Both the position numbers and the translations under genes were made by a program. From Gemmatimonas sp. (GTDB lineage Bacteria; Gemmatimonadota; Gemmatimonadetes; Gemmatimonadales; Gemmatimonadaceae), in the NCBI GenBank assembly GCA_011390935.1, contig JAABRL010000026.1, forward strand, positions 1-56,091: a stretch of DNA of 56,091 nucleotides, in the 5' to 3' direction. The stretch's first letter is position 1. Every line of letters starts with the position of its first letter. Below are positions 25,673 through 34,291 of the stretch, one piece after another. The notes beneath the pieces are model-generated. The model made no database searches. It was not told the origin of the DNA and worked only from the letters and a program-made list of their open reading frames with translations.

Positions 25673-28345
25673 ATGATGCCCGCTTCCGAGACTCGCCTGT
25701 CCGTCGCCCTCGCCGACCGCTATCGCCTCGAGCGCGAACTCGGCCAGGGTGGCATGGCCACCGTCTACCTCGCCGAGGACCTCAAGCACAAGCGCCGGGT
25801 GGCGGTGAAGGTGCTCAAGCCCGAACTCGCCGCCGTGCTCGGCGCCGAGCGCTTCGTGCAGGAGATCACGACCACCGCCGCGCTGCAGCATCCGCACATT
25901 CTGCCGCTCTTCGACAGCGGCGAGGCGGACGGGTTTTTGTATTACGTGATGCCGTTCATCGACGGCGAAACGTTGCGTGCAAAGCTCGATCGCGAAACGC
26001 AGCTCGGCGTGGACGAAGCCGTGAAGATCACGACCGACGTGGCCGACGCCCTGCACTACGCGCACTCGCAAGGCATCGTGCACCGTGACATCAAGCCGGA
26101 GAACATCCTCCTGCAGAACGGTCGCCCGATGGTGGCCGACTTCGGCATCGCGCTGGCGGTGAGCGCCGCGGCCGGTGGGCGCATGACGGAGACGGGGCTC
26201 TCGCTCGGCACGCCGCACTACATGTCACCGGAGCAGGCCACCGCCGAGAAGGACATCAGCGCGCGCAGCGATCAGTACTCACTGGCGAGCGTGCTGTACG
26301 AGATGCTGACGGGCAATCCGCCGCACACGGGCGCGAGTGCGCAGCAGATCATCATGAAGATCATCACGGAGCAGGCCGCCGATGTGACGGCGCTCCGAAA
26401 GTCGGTGCCGCCGCATGTGGCGGCCGCGGTGGCGCAGGCGCTGGAGAAGCTGCCGGCCGACCGCTTCACGAGCACGCACGCGTTCGCCGAGGCGCTCGTC
26501 AATGTGCGGTTCGGCACGACGGGCACCACGTCGGTCACGTCCGGCGCCGGCGCACGTCCGCGGCGCGCCGTGACGCTCGCCGGCTGGGGCGTCGCGCTCG
26601 CGGCCTGCGCCGTGGCCGCGTGGGGCTGGCTGCGCCCCGCCGAGGAGCTGCCCGTGCGGCGCTATGCCATGTCCCTGCCAACCGGTCAGGCGCTCGGCTC
26701 GCACCGCGGGGCACGCATCGCGCTCTCGCCCGACGGTTCGTTGCTGGCGTACGTCGGCGAGGGTCCCGATGGGCAGCAGCTGCTGCTGCGCCGTCGCGAT
26801 CAGATGACGGCCGTCGCCATTCCGGGCACGCGCGATGCGATCAATCCCGTCTTCTCGCCAGACGGCACGCGCCTCGCGATGTCCGCCGGCATCGGCACGG
26901 GCGGCATCCAGGTGGTCGGCCTGGCAGGGGCACCGCCCATCACGATCGTGGAGGGCACCGTCGGCTCCGACGGCCTCACCTGGCTGGGTGATGGCAATAT
27001 CTACTACGACGGGCTCACGCAGGGTGGCACGGTCGGGCTGATGCGCGTGCGCGCCGATGGCGGCACACCCACGCAGGTCACCACCGTGGATACGGAGGCC
27101 GGCGAATCGGACCACGTGTGGCCGCAGGCGCTGCCCGACGCGCGCGGGGTGTTGTTCACGATCCTGTCGCTGAACGCACGTCTTCCCACGCGGGTGGCGG
27201 CGCTCGACATCGCCACTGGCGAGGTCCGCGTGCTTGTCGAGGCACTCACCGCACGCTATCTGACCTCAGGACACCTGTTGTACCTGCTGCCCAGCGGCGA
27301 CATGCTCGCCGCGCCCTTCGACCTGGCCACACTCACCCTGACCGGTGAGCCATTCGCGATCGTCAATCAGGTGGCCACGCGTGCGTTCGGTGCGGTGGAT
27401 CTGGCCGTGTCCGAGAACGGCACGCTGATCTACACGGTCGGCGATCAGGCCGGTCGCGACGCCGAACTCGTACGCGTGTCGCGCGATGGGACAGTGGCCG
27501 TCGTGGACTCCGGATGGCGTGCGGACATGCGGGACCTGGCGCTCTCGCCGGATGGAAAGCGGCTCGCGCTGAGCATCGAGGCGGCAGGCGAGATGCAGGT
27601 CTGGGTGAAGGAGCTGCCGACCGGACCGCTCACCAAGCTGACGTTCGAGGGCGCGCTCAACGGCGTGGTGGCGTGGCACCCTGACGGTTCGCAGATCGGG
27701 TTCTCGACCGCTCGGACGGGATGGCAGGAGTTCTGGGTGGTCCCGGCGGACGGCAGCGGGCCGGCGAGGCCGCTCATCACGAGTCCCGGCCACTCGGTCC
27801 GCGAAGGCTCCTGGTCGCGCGATGGGGAGTGGCTGATCAATCGGCTCGAGGGGGGAGCGAGCGTCGTGGAAGCACGTCGCACCGTCGGGGATACCACCAC
27901 GCAGACGCTCACGGTCAGCACGAGCGGCATCACCAATGTGAGTCTCTCGCCCGACGGACGGTGGCTCGCCTACGGGTCCGACGAGTCCGGCGTGTTCGAG
28001 GCGTACGTCCGCCCGTTCCCGATGACCTCGACGGCACGCTGGACGGTCACGAATGGCGGCGGGTGGGAGCCGCACTGGAGTCGGAGCGGGCGCGAGCTGT
28101 TCTACATCAGCTTCGACAACCGCCTCGTGTCGGTGGAGGTCCTCCCGGGCTCGCGATTCAGCACGGGCCGGAGCACGCCGCTGTTCGACGTCTCGAACTA
28201 TGCGGATGGAGTGCGGTCGTGGGCGGTGACGCCGGACGATCAGGCGTTCTACTTCATCCGCCGCGGTGGCAACGGGGGACGTTCCACCGAGCTGGTGGTA
28301 GTCGACGGCCTCACACGCGAGCTGCGCGCGCAGCGGGCGCGATGA
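25673..28345 (+). CDS. Ser/Thr kinase with periplasmic propeller (group A)
   Basis: 890 residues. Its ATG directly follows the TAG of the STAND kinase, so translation is probably coupled. Kinase about 16-275: Lys46 (VAVK), HRDIKPEN 137-144, DFG 156-158. Transmembrane helix about 300-320 (LAGWGVALAACAVAAWGWL). The propeller runs from about 328 to the end, with blades LSPDGSLLAYV, FSPDGTRLAMS, LSPDGKRLALS and LSPDGRWLAYG. The kinase half up to about residue 195 differs from the next gene's at only about four positions, and two 77-nt stretches are identical, while the propellers are clearly different. The C-terminus VVVDGLTRELRAQ replaces the NW motif of other members. It overlaps the next gene by ATGA. 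Confidence 0.93.
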   Translation: MMPASETRLSVALADRYRLERELGQGGMATVYLAEDLKHKRRVAVKVLKPELAAVLGAERFVQEITTTAALQHPHILPLFDSGEADGFLYYVMPFIDGETLRAKLDRETQLGVDEAVKITTDVADALHYAHSQGIVHRDIKPENILLQNGRPMVADFGIALAVSAAAGGRMTETGLSLGTPHYMSPEQATAEKDISARSDQYSLASVLYEMLTGNPPHTGASAQQIIMKIITEQAADVTALRKSVPPHVAAAVAQALEKLPADRFTSTHAFAEALVNVRFGTTGTTSVTSGAGARPRRAVTLAGWGVALAACAVAAWGWLRPAEELPVRRYAMSLPTGQALGSHRGARIALSPDGSLLAYVGEGPDGQQLLLRRRDQMTAVAIPGTRDAINPVFSPDGTRLAMSAGIGTGGIQVVGLAGAPPITIVEGTVGSDGLTWLGDGNIYYDGLTQGGTVGLMRVRADGGTPTQVTTVDTEAGESDHVWPQALPDARGVLFTILSLNARLPTRVAALDIATGEVRVLVEALTARYLTSGHLLYLLPSGDMLAAPFDLATLTLTGEPFAIVNQVATRAFGAVDLAVSENGTLIYTVGDQAGRDAELVRVSRDGTVAVVDSGWRADMRDLALSPDGKRLALSIEAAGEMQVWVKELPTGPLTKLTFEGALNGVVAWHPDGSQIGFSTARTGWQEFWVVPADGSGPARPLITSPGHSVREGSWSRDGEWLINRLEGGASVVEARRTVGDTTTQTLTVSTSGITNVSLSPDGRWLAYGSDESGVFEAYVRPFPMTSTARWTVTNGGGWEPHWSRSGRELFYISFDNRLVSVEVLPGSRFSTGRSTPLFDVSNYADGVRSWAVTPDDQAFYFIRRGGNGGRSTELVVVDGLTRELRAQRAR

Positions 28346-30987
28346 GCACGGAGCGCCTGACAGCGGCCCTCGCCGATCGCTATCGCCTCGAGCGCGAGCT
28401 CGGCCAGGGCGGCATGGCCACCGTGTACCTCGCCGAGGATCTCAAGCACAAACGCCGGGTGGCGGTGAAGGTGCTCAAGCCCGAACTCGCCGCCGTGCTC
28501 GGCGCCGAGCGCTTCGTGCAGGAGATCACCACCACGGCGGCCTTGCAGCACCCGCACATCCTGCCGCTCTTCGACAGCGGCGAAGCGGATGGCTTCCTGT
28601 ACTACGTGATGCCCTTCATCGACGGCGAAACGCTGCGTGCAAAACTCGATCGCGAAACGCAGCTCGGCGTGGACGAAGCCGTGAAGATCACGACCGACGT
28701 GGCCGACGCCCTGCACTACGCACACGAACAGGGCGTGGTGCATCGCGACATCAAGCCGGAGAATATTCTGCTCGCGAACGGTCGCCCCATGGTGGCCGAC
28801 TTCGGTATTGCGCTCGCGGTAAGCGCGGCGGCCGGTGGACGCATGACGGAGACGGGGCTCAGCCTCGGCACACCACACTACATGTCGCCGGAACAGGCGA
28901 CGGCCGAGAAGGAAATTTCACGCCGCAGCGACGTGTATTCCCTCGCCAGCGTGTTGTACGAAATGCTCGCTGGCCAGCCACCGCACCTCGGCGGCAGCGC
29001 GCAGCAGATCATCATGAAGATCATCGCCGAGCCGAGCGAGCCGGTGACGCGCTATCGCAAATCGGTGCCGGCGAATGTAGCCGCCGCTGTCGCGAAAGCG
29101 TTGGAGAAGTTGCCCGCCGATCGGTTCTCGAGCGCGGCCGACTTCGGCCGTGCACTCGCCGATGCGGGGTTCACGGGCGGTGCAACGGCCGCGAGGGTGA
29201 CGCCCGACAGCGCACGCTCCACACCGTGGCGGCGCATCGCGGCAGCCAGCGCCACAATGGCCGTCGTGCTCGGCGCACTCGCCGGCTGGGCACTCCTGCG
29301 CGCTGACGAGTTGCCGCGCGACGTCGGCCTTCCACCCACCGCCCCGATGCAACTCGCGGGGCAGTACCGCACGTTTTCCGTCGCCCGCGACGGTTCGTTC
29401 ATCGTGTACGTGGCGAAGACCAACGAAGCCGCCGTGCTCCGATATCACGGGCTTCATAACGCCGACGTGCGCGAGTTGCCGAGCGGGGAGAATGTGACCG
29501 GCACGCCGCGTCTCTCCCCTGACGGCACACGCGTCGCCTTTCAGGCCGGCGGCGTGCTCCAGGTGGCCGCCCTCGCCGGTGGCCCCGTGACCACGGTGGG
29601 CGAGGCGCTGGATCTTCAGGGCGGTGAGTGGCTCGCCGACGGCACGTTCTTCGTCGGCGACCGTGACGGCCGGTCATTGCGGTGGATCGACATGACCACG
29701 GGCAGCGAGCGCACGGTCGAAAGCGCCTACTGTCTGCACCCGCAGCGCATCGACGACGTGCGGGTGCTCTGCGGCGGCGGCGCGCAGAAGTGGGCGTCGA
29801 TCATTCACGTGGAGCGTCCACTCGAGAAGCGCGCGCTGCGCGTGGTGGCCGGCAGCGCCGCCGATTCGGGCGTGCTGCTCGGCGCGCACTTCCGCCTCGT
29901 GGACGAACGCTACGTCGTGTACATGTCGCTCGACGGCACGCTCATGGGCACGCGCATCGTCGATCTCGACTCGCTCACCGTGGGACGGCCCGTGGCGCTC
30001 GTGCCCGAAGTGCGTCGCAGCGCCTACTCGGGGATCGGCCAGTTCGACATCGCCGACAACGGCACGCTCACCTACGTACCCGGCATCAACGCCGATATCG
30101 GACAGCTGGTGAAGGTGCGCCAAGGCGGCGGGCTCGACACGCTGCCCGTCCCAGCGGCGGCCTTTCAGCGGTTCGCACCGAGCCCCGACGGCGGGCGTCT
30201 TGCAGCGGTTGTGGAGGGCCGACGGGAACAGGAGCTTCGCGTGTACGATCTCGCGGACGGCACGCATGAAGCCTTCGACGCCGGCTTCTTCGTGGGCGCC
30301 CCTGGGTGGAGCCCCGACAGTCGGTCGCTGGCCTACGTGCGCAGCGACGATCCCGTGCGCGAGCGCCTGCTCGTGCGTGCACTCGACGCACCGGGTGGTC
30401 CGCGTGAACTCGCACTGCTGCCACGCGATGCGGGCAATCAGGTGTCGGCGTGGCTCCGCCCGGAGCTGCTCCTGATGGGCTCCGCGGGCAAGGAATTCGG
30501 CTCGCTGCTGGTGAACCCCACGCGCACGCCGGTCACGACCGACACGCTCGCCTTCAACACGTTCTTCGGGTCGCTCTCCCCCGACCTGCGATGGATTGCC
30601 TACAACCTGCCTGGCACCGCCGGCATTCAGCTGCAACCGTGGCCCGCCATGGACCGACGCTATCTCGTGGACGCCATCGGCACGGAACCGCGCTGGGGAT
30701 CGGCGAATGCACTGGTCTACCTGTCACACTATCGCGAGCTGGGCGGTCAGGCGGCGGCCATCATGCGGGTTCGCATCGAGCCCAGCAGCGGGAATCCGGT
30801 AGGGCCACGCGAGACCATCACGCGTGATGCGCGCTTCGCCGACACGCCCGGGTGGTCCTTTGCACTCACGCGCGACGGGGAGCCGGTGTACCTGCAGTCG
30901 CCGTCGGAGAACCTTGGCTACTACGTGCGCGTGGTGCCGAACTGGGTGGCGCAGATGCAACGCACGGTCGAGGAGGCGAACCGGTGA
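28342..30987 (+). CDS. Ser/Thr kinase with divergent periplasmic propeller (group A)
   Basis: 881 residues from ATG 28342, overlapping the preceding TGA (ATGA). Kinase about 12-272: Lys43 (VAVK), HRDIKPEN 134-141, DFG 153-155. Transmembrane helix about 298-318. The C-terminal sensor half is a propeller with fewer canonical blades (LSPDGTRVAFQ, WSPDSRSLAYV, LSPDLRWIAYN) and extra Cys residues in one blade (SAYCLHPQRIDDVRVLCGG), which could form a disulfide. It ends RVVPNWVAQMQRTVEE. It is the last gene of the operon begun at 22580, and a 7-bp hairpin follows. The near-identical kinase half shared with the gene before implies recent duplication or conversion. Ligand and substrate unknown. Confidence 0.93.
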   Translation: MSTERLTAALADRYRLERELGQGGMATVYLAEDLKHKRRVAVKVLKPELAAVLGAERFVQEITTTAALQHPHILPLFDSGEADGFLYYVMPFIDGETLRAKLDRETQLGVDEAVKITTDVADALHYAHEQGVVHRDIKPENILLANGRPMVADFGIALAVSAAAGGRMTETGLSLGTPHYMSPEQATAEKEISRRSDVYSLASVLYEMLAGQPPHLGGSAQQIIMKIIAEPSEPVTRYRKSVPANVAAAVAKALEKLPADRFSSAADFGRALADAGFTGGATAARVTPDSARSTPWRRIAAASATMAVVLGALAGWALLRADELPRDVGLPPTAPMQLAGQYRTFSVARDGSFIVYVAKTNEAAVLRYHGLHNADVRELPSGENVTGTPRLSPDGTRVAFQAGGVLQVAALAGGPVTTVGEALDLQGGEWLADGTFFVGDRDGRSLRWIDMTTGSERTVESAYCLHPQRIDDVRVLCGGGAQKWASIIHVERPLEKRALRVVAGSAADSGVLLGAHFRLVDERYVVYMSLDGTLMGTRIVDLDSLTVGRPVALVPEVRRSAYSGIGQFDIADNGTLTYVPGINADIGQLVKVRQGGGLDTLPVPAAAFQRFAPSPDGGRLAAVVEGRREQELRVYDLADGTHEAFDAGFFVGAPGWSPDSRSLAYVRSDDPVRERLLVRALDAPGGPRELALLPRDAGNQVSAWLRPELLLMGSAGKEFGSLLVNPTRTPVTTDTLAFNTFFGSLSPDLRWIAYNLPGTAGIQLQPWPAMDRRYLVDAIGTEPRWGSANALVYLSHYRELGGQAAAIMRVRIEPSSGNPVGPRETITRDARFADTPGWSFALTRDGEPVYLQSPSENLGYYVRVVPNWVAQMQRTVEEANR

Positions 30988-30990
30988 GCA

Positions 30991-31020
30991 CGGTACGCGA
31001 ATCGACCGTCTGCCGTACCG
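30991..31020. terminator. Hairpin between kinase operon and convergent VOC gene
   Basis: CGGTACG (30991-30997) and CGTACCG (31014-31020) are exact complements around a 16-nt loop. It lies 3 nt after the kinase stop and 16 nt before the stop of the convergent gene, a likely two-way terminator without a T tract. Confidence 0.45.
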
Positions 31021-31035
31021 GGTCCCCCCCTCCCC

Positions 31036-31446
31036 TCACCCCGCGAGCGGCGTCGACACCCCGAGCTTGAAGCCATCCGGATCGGTGAACTGGAACATGC
31101 GGACACCCCACGGACGATCGCCCGGCTCGTTCAGCAGCGTGCCGCCCGCCGCCGTGATGCGTGCGGCGGCTGCGTCGACGTCCGCGGCATTCGCGACGTT
31201 GATCTGCAGGTAGAACCCCTGCCCCTTGATGCGATCCCAGCCGAGCTTGCCGTCATCCTGATTGAGCACGAGCCGGCAATCGCCCGCCTCGACCACCGCC
31301 GCCACCACCCTGCCCTCGTGTTCGAACGACTGCGCCACGGCAAAGCCGATGGCGTCGCGATAGAAGCGGATCGAGGTCTCCAACTCCTTGCACGTCAGCG
31401 AGCCGCCAAGCGTCGTCGCGTTGATCACGGCAGGTGTGGTGGTCAT
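31036..31446 (-). CDS. VOC (glyoxalase/bleomycin-resistance fold) family protein
   Basis: 136 residues from ATG 31446. Two beta-alpha-beta-beta-beta units are visible: SLTCKELETSIRFYRDAIGFAVAQSF in the first half and GFYLQINVANAADVDAAAARI, GGTLLNEPGDRPWGVRMFQFTDPDG in the second. 'PWG-R-FxxxDPDGxxL' is the classic VOC C-terminal motif. The metal-ligand pattern of glyoxalase I is not complete, so a dioxygenase, isomerase or binding role cannot be separated. It is a single gene inserted between two kinase operons, transcribed against the first. The 5' region it shares with the kinase at 31586 is about 140-210 bp. No strong ribosome site is seen. Confidence 0.87.
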   Translation of the reverse strand: MTTTPAVINATTLGGSLTCKELETSIRFYRDAIGFAVAQSFEHEGRVVAAVVEAGDCRLVLNQDDGKLGWDRIKGQGFYLQINVANAADVDAAAARITAAGGTLLNEPGDRPWGVRMFQFTDPDGFKLGVSTPLAG

Positions 31447-31585
31447 CAGTGGGTCCGATTCGGGTGGGAGGAGCGCGCAACGTGGAGGCCAGCGACACGG
31501 CTGCAGTGCGCGAAGGTACCGCCGGAGTCGGATATCGGCAAACGCGGCGAGTACGCGGTCGTGAAGCATCCGCGGATGCGCTCGC

Positions 31586-34291
31586 ATGGCGACACGCGGG
31601 ATCGGAGCGCATACTTCACCGGCACTCAGCAGTCCACCCTCCGAAGGAAGCGCTTCCATCTCGCGTACCGCACAACTCGCCGCCGCCCTCGCGGATCGTT
31701 ACACGCTCGACCGCGAAATCGGCGCCGGCGGCATGGCCACCGTGTACCTCGCGCACGACATCAAGCACGAGCGCGACGTCGCGATCAAGGTGCTGCACCC
31801 CGATCTCGGCGCCGCGCTCGGCGGCGAGCGGTTCCTCACCGAAATCCGCACCACCGCGCGGCTGCAGCATCCGCACATTCTGCCGCTGCTCGACAGTGGG
31901 GCCGCCGAAGGACTGCTGTATTACGTGATGCCGCTCGTGACCGGCGAGACGTTGCGCACACGCCTCGAGCGCGAGCGGCAACTGCCGATCCCTGACGCGG
32001 TGCGCATCGCCACCGAAGTGGCCAGTGCGCTCGACTACGCGCACCGCCAAGGCGTCATCCACCGCGACATCAAGCCCGAGAACATCCTGTTGCACGACGG
32101 GCAGGCGTTGGTGGCCGACTTCGGCATCGCACTTGCCGTGCAGTCGGCCGGCGGCGCGCGCATGACGCAGACGGGGCTCTCGCTCGGCACGCCGCAGTAC
32201 ATGAGCCCCGAGCAGGCGATGGGCGAGAAGGTGGTCGATGCGCGCAGCGATGTGTACGCGCTCGCCGCGGTGACCTACGAAATGCTCGCGGGTGATCCGC
32301 CGTTCGCCGGCGGCAGCGTGCAGGCGATCGTGGCACGCATCATGACCGAACGGCCCACGCCGCTACGCACACTGCGCGACACGGTGCCCGTGCACGTCGA
32401 GGACGCGGTGCTCACCGCGCTGGCCAAGCTGCCAGCCGATCGCTTCGCCACGGCCGCGCTGTTCGCTGGTGCACTCACCACCGACGCGCCCAGCACCACG
32501 TCATCGACACACGGCCGGCGCGCACCCGCCGCTGCTCCGCCCAATCGCGGACGACTCGCGGCCGCGCTCGCCGCCGTCGCGGTCACCGCCGCCGCACTCG
32601 GCTGGCTCGTTCGCGGAGCGAACACCTCCGCGTCCGCGCCATCTGCGCCCATCGAGTTTGCCTTTCGGCTCGGCGACGGCGCGAAGGATCAGCCGGCGCT
32701 CGACATCAGCCATGACGGACGTCGCCTGGCGATGGCCGCCGCCGATTCCACCGGTATCACACGGGTCGTGCTGCGCGATCTCGGATCGACCGCCCTCACC
32801 ACCGTCGCCAATACCGATGGCGCACGCTACCCCCGGTTTTCTCCCGAGGGCAAATGGTTGGCGATTCTTCGCAACGGCCAGGTGCAGAAGGTGCCGGTGG
32901 ATGGCGGACCGGTCACCGTGCTTCAGGACTCCGTGAGCAACGGCGACACCGCGTGGAGCACGGACGGGGCCTGGATCATCTTCTCCAGGAACGCCGACGG
33001 GCTGTGGCGCGTGCCGGCCACTGGTGGCACCGCCGAGCGGCTCACGGTCATGGACACGGCACGGCGGGAGTTCAACCACTGGAGCGCGCAGGCGCTGCCC
33101 GACGGCAAGACCGTGATCTACACCAGCTATGCGACACCGCTCTCCCGTGCCCGCATCGAGGCGGTGGACGTGGAGACCGGCGACAAGTCGGTGCTGGTGG
33201 AAGGCGCCGTGTTCGGCCGTTATGCGAACGGCTACCTGTTTCATGTGCGTGACGCGGCCGTCTTTGCGTCGCGCTTCGACCTGCGCACCCTCACCGTGCA
33301 GGGCTCGGCCGTCCCGGTGATCGAGGATGTGGCCTGGTCTGCCCCCGACGCACTCGCGGGCTTTGCCGTCGCGCCGAATGGCACGATGACGTACCTCAAG
33401 GCCTCGGAGTGGAACAGCCGGCGTCAGGTGCTCTGGGTCGACCGCGCGGGCCGTACGGAACCTGCCATCCCCGACACCGGCTTCTGGGCCGAGCCACGGC
33501 TGTCGCCCGACGGCAAATGGATTGCGCTCACCAAATCGGAGCCCAAGCGTGACGTGTGGCTCTTCGATCGCGGACGTGGCGTGCTGTCGCAGCTGACGCG
33601 CGCGCCGGCTGCCGCGTTCAATCCCCTGTGGAGCCTCGACAGTCGCTCGGTCGTGTATTCCAACGAAAACCCGGTGTACGACCTGAACCGGATCCCCATC
33701 GACGGCAGCGCCGCGAGCACCGTGCTCCTGCAGACGGGCTTCGATAAGCGCGCGCACGGTGTGAGCCCCGACGGACGCCGCCTCGTGTACACCGAGAGCG
33801 TGGGACAGCACCTGCTCTCCATCCTGCCATTGGATGGTGGCGCACCGGTTCGCGTGGACGACCGCTCAGGATCGCAGCGCGGGGCGACATTCTCGCCCGA
33901 TGGCCAGTGGCTGGCCTACGACGAAGCAACGCGGGATGAACAGCCGTACGTGTACGCGCGTCGGCTCGACGGACAGGGCGGTCGCATCCAGGTGTCGCCC
34001 ACCACGGGCGACCAGCCGCGATGGACGCGGGGTGGGCGCGAGCTCGTGTACCGTAGTGGCGATGCCATGGTCGCCATCGAGTTCGATCCGGCAACCGGCG
34101 ACGTCGGCACGCCCAAGACCTTGTTCACGATGAAGGACGCCGGCCGACTCGACAACTTCTCATACGGCTACGATGTGACGCCCGATGGGTCGCGCTTTCT
34201 ACTCGTGAGCCCGCTTGTGCGCGCCGATGTGCAGCCGACGCATGTGGTGCTCAACTGGCTCGACCAGCTGAACGCGAAGCTGCCACAATGA
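31586..34291 (+). CDS. Ser/Thr kinase with periplasmic propeller (group B), uncertain start
   Basis: 901 residues from ATG 31586. Kinase about 38-300: Lys68 (VAIK), HRDIKPEN 159-166, DFG 178-180, SPE 207-209. Transmembrane helix about 322-342, then a propeller to the end (FSPEGKWLAIL, LSPDGKWIALT, FSPDGQWLAYD), ending VVLNWLDQLNAKLPQ. The first 24 residues are unlike any paralogue and have no ribosome site. An ATC codon at 31658 aligns exactly with the paralogues' start Met (ISRTAQLAAAL versus MTQTARLRTAL) and has GAAGGAAG seven bases before it, so the true start may be AUC 31658 (877 aa). The annotated ATG is the conservative choice. It overlaps the next kinase by ATGA. Confidence 0.92.
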   Translation: MATRGIGAHTSPALSSPPSEGSASISRTAQLAAALADRYTLDREIGAGGMATVYLAHDIKHERDVAIKVLHPDLGAALGGERFLTEIRTTARLQHPHILPLLDSGAAEGLLYYVMPLVTGETLRTRLERERQLPIPDAVRIATEVASALDYAHRQGVIHRDIKPENILLHDGQALVADFGIALAVQSAGGARMTQTGLSLGTPQYMSPEQAMGEKVVDARSDVYALAAVTYEMLAGDPPFAGGSVQAIVARIMTERPTPLRTLRDTVPVHVEDAVLTALAKLPADRFATAALFAGALTTDAPSTTSSTHGRRAPAAAPPNRGRLAAALAAVAVTAAALGWLVRGANTSASAPSAPIEFAFRLGDGAKDQPALDISHDGRRLAMAAADSTGITRVVLRDLGSTALTTVANTDGARYPRFSPEGKWLAILRNGQVQKVPVDGGPVTVLQDSVSNGDTAWSTDGAWIIFSRNADGLWRVPATGGTAERLTVMDTARREFNHWSAQALPDGKTVIYTSYATPLSRARIEAVDVETGDKSVLVEGAVFGRYANGYLFHVRDAAVFASRFDLRTLTVQGSAVPVIEDVAWSAPDALAGFAVAPNGTMTYLKASEWNSRRQVLWVDRAGRTEPAIPDTGFWAEPRLSPDGKWIALTKSEPKRDVWLFDRGRGVLSQLTRAPAAAFNPLWSLDSRSVVYSNENPVYDLNRIPIDGSAASTVLLQTGFDKRAHGVSPDGRRLVYTESVGQHLLSILPLDGGAPVRVDDRSGSQRGATFSPDGQWLAYDEATRDEQPYVYARRLDGQGGRIQVSPTTGDQPRWTRGGRELVYRSGDAMVAIEFDPATGDVGTPKTLFTMKDAGRLDNFSYGYDVTPDGSRFLLVSPLVRADVQPTHVVLNWLDQLNAKLPQ
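31643..31660 (+). promoter_or_regulatory. Ribosome site GAAGGAAG before a probable AUC start codon
   Basis: GAAGGAAG (31643-31650) is followed by 7 nt and ATC (31658-31660), in frame with the kinase and at the position where all paralogues have ATG or GTG. No ATG, GTG or TTG occurs in frame between 31589 and the conserved domain. Confidence 0.45.

Noticed and set aside
23405..26218. 937-codon open frame on the minus strand across the STAND kinase and the next kinase
   Set aside because: It mirrors two well-supported kinase genes and has the Arg/His/Gly-rich composition of antisense frames in high-GC DNA, with no domain.
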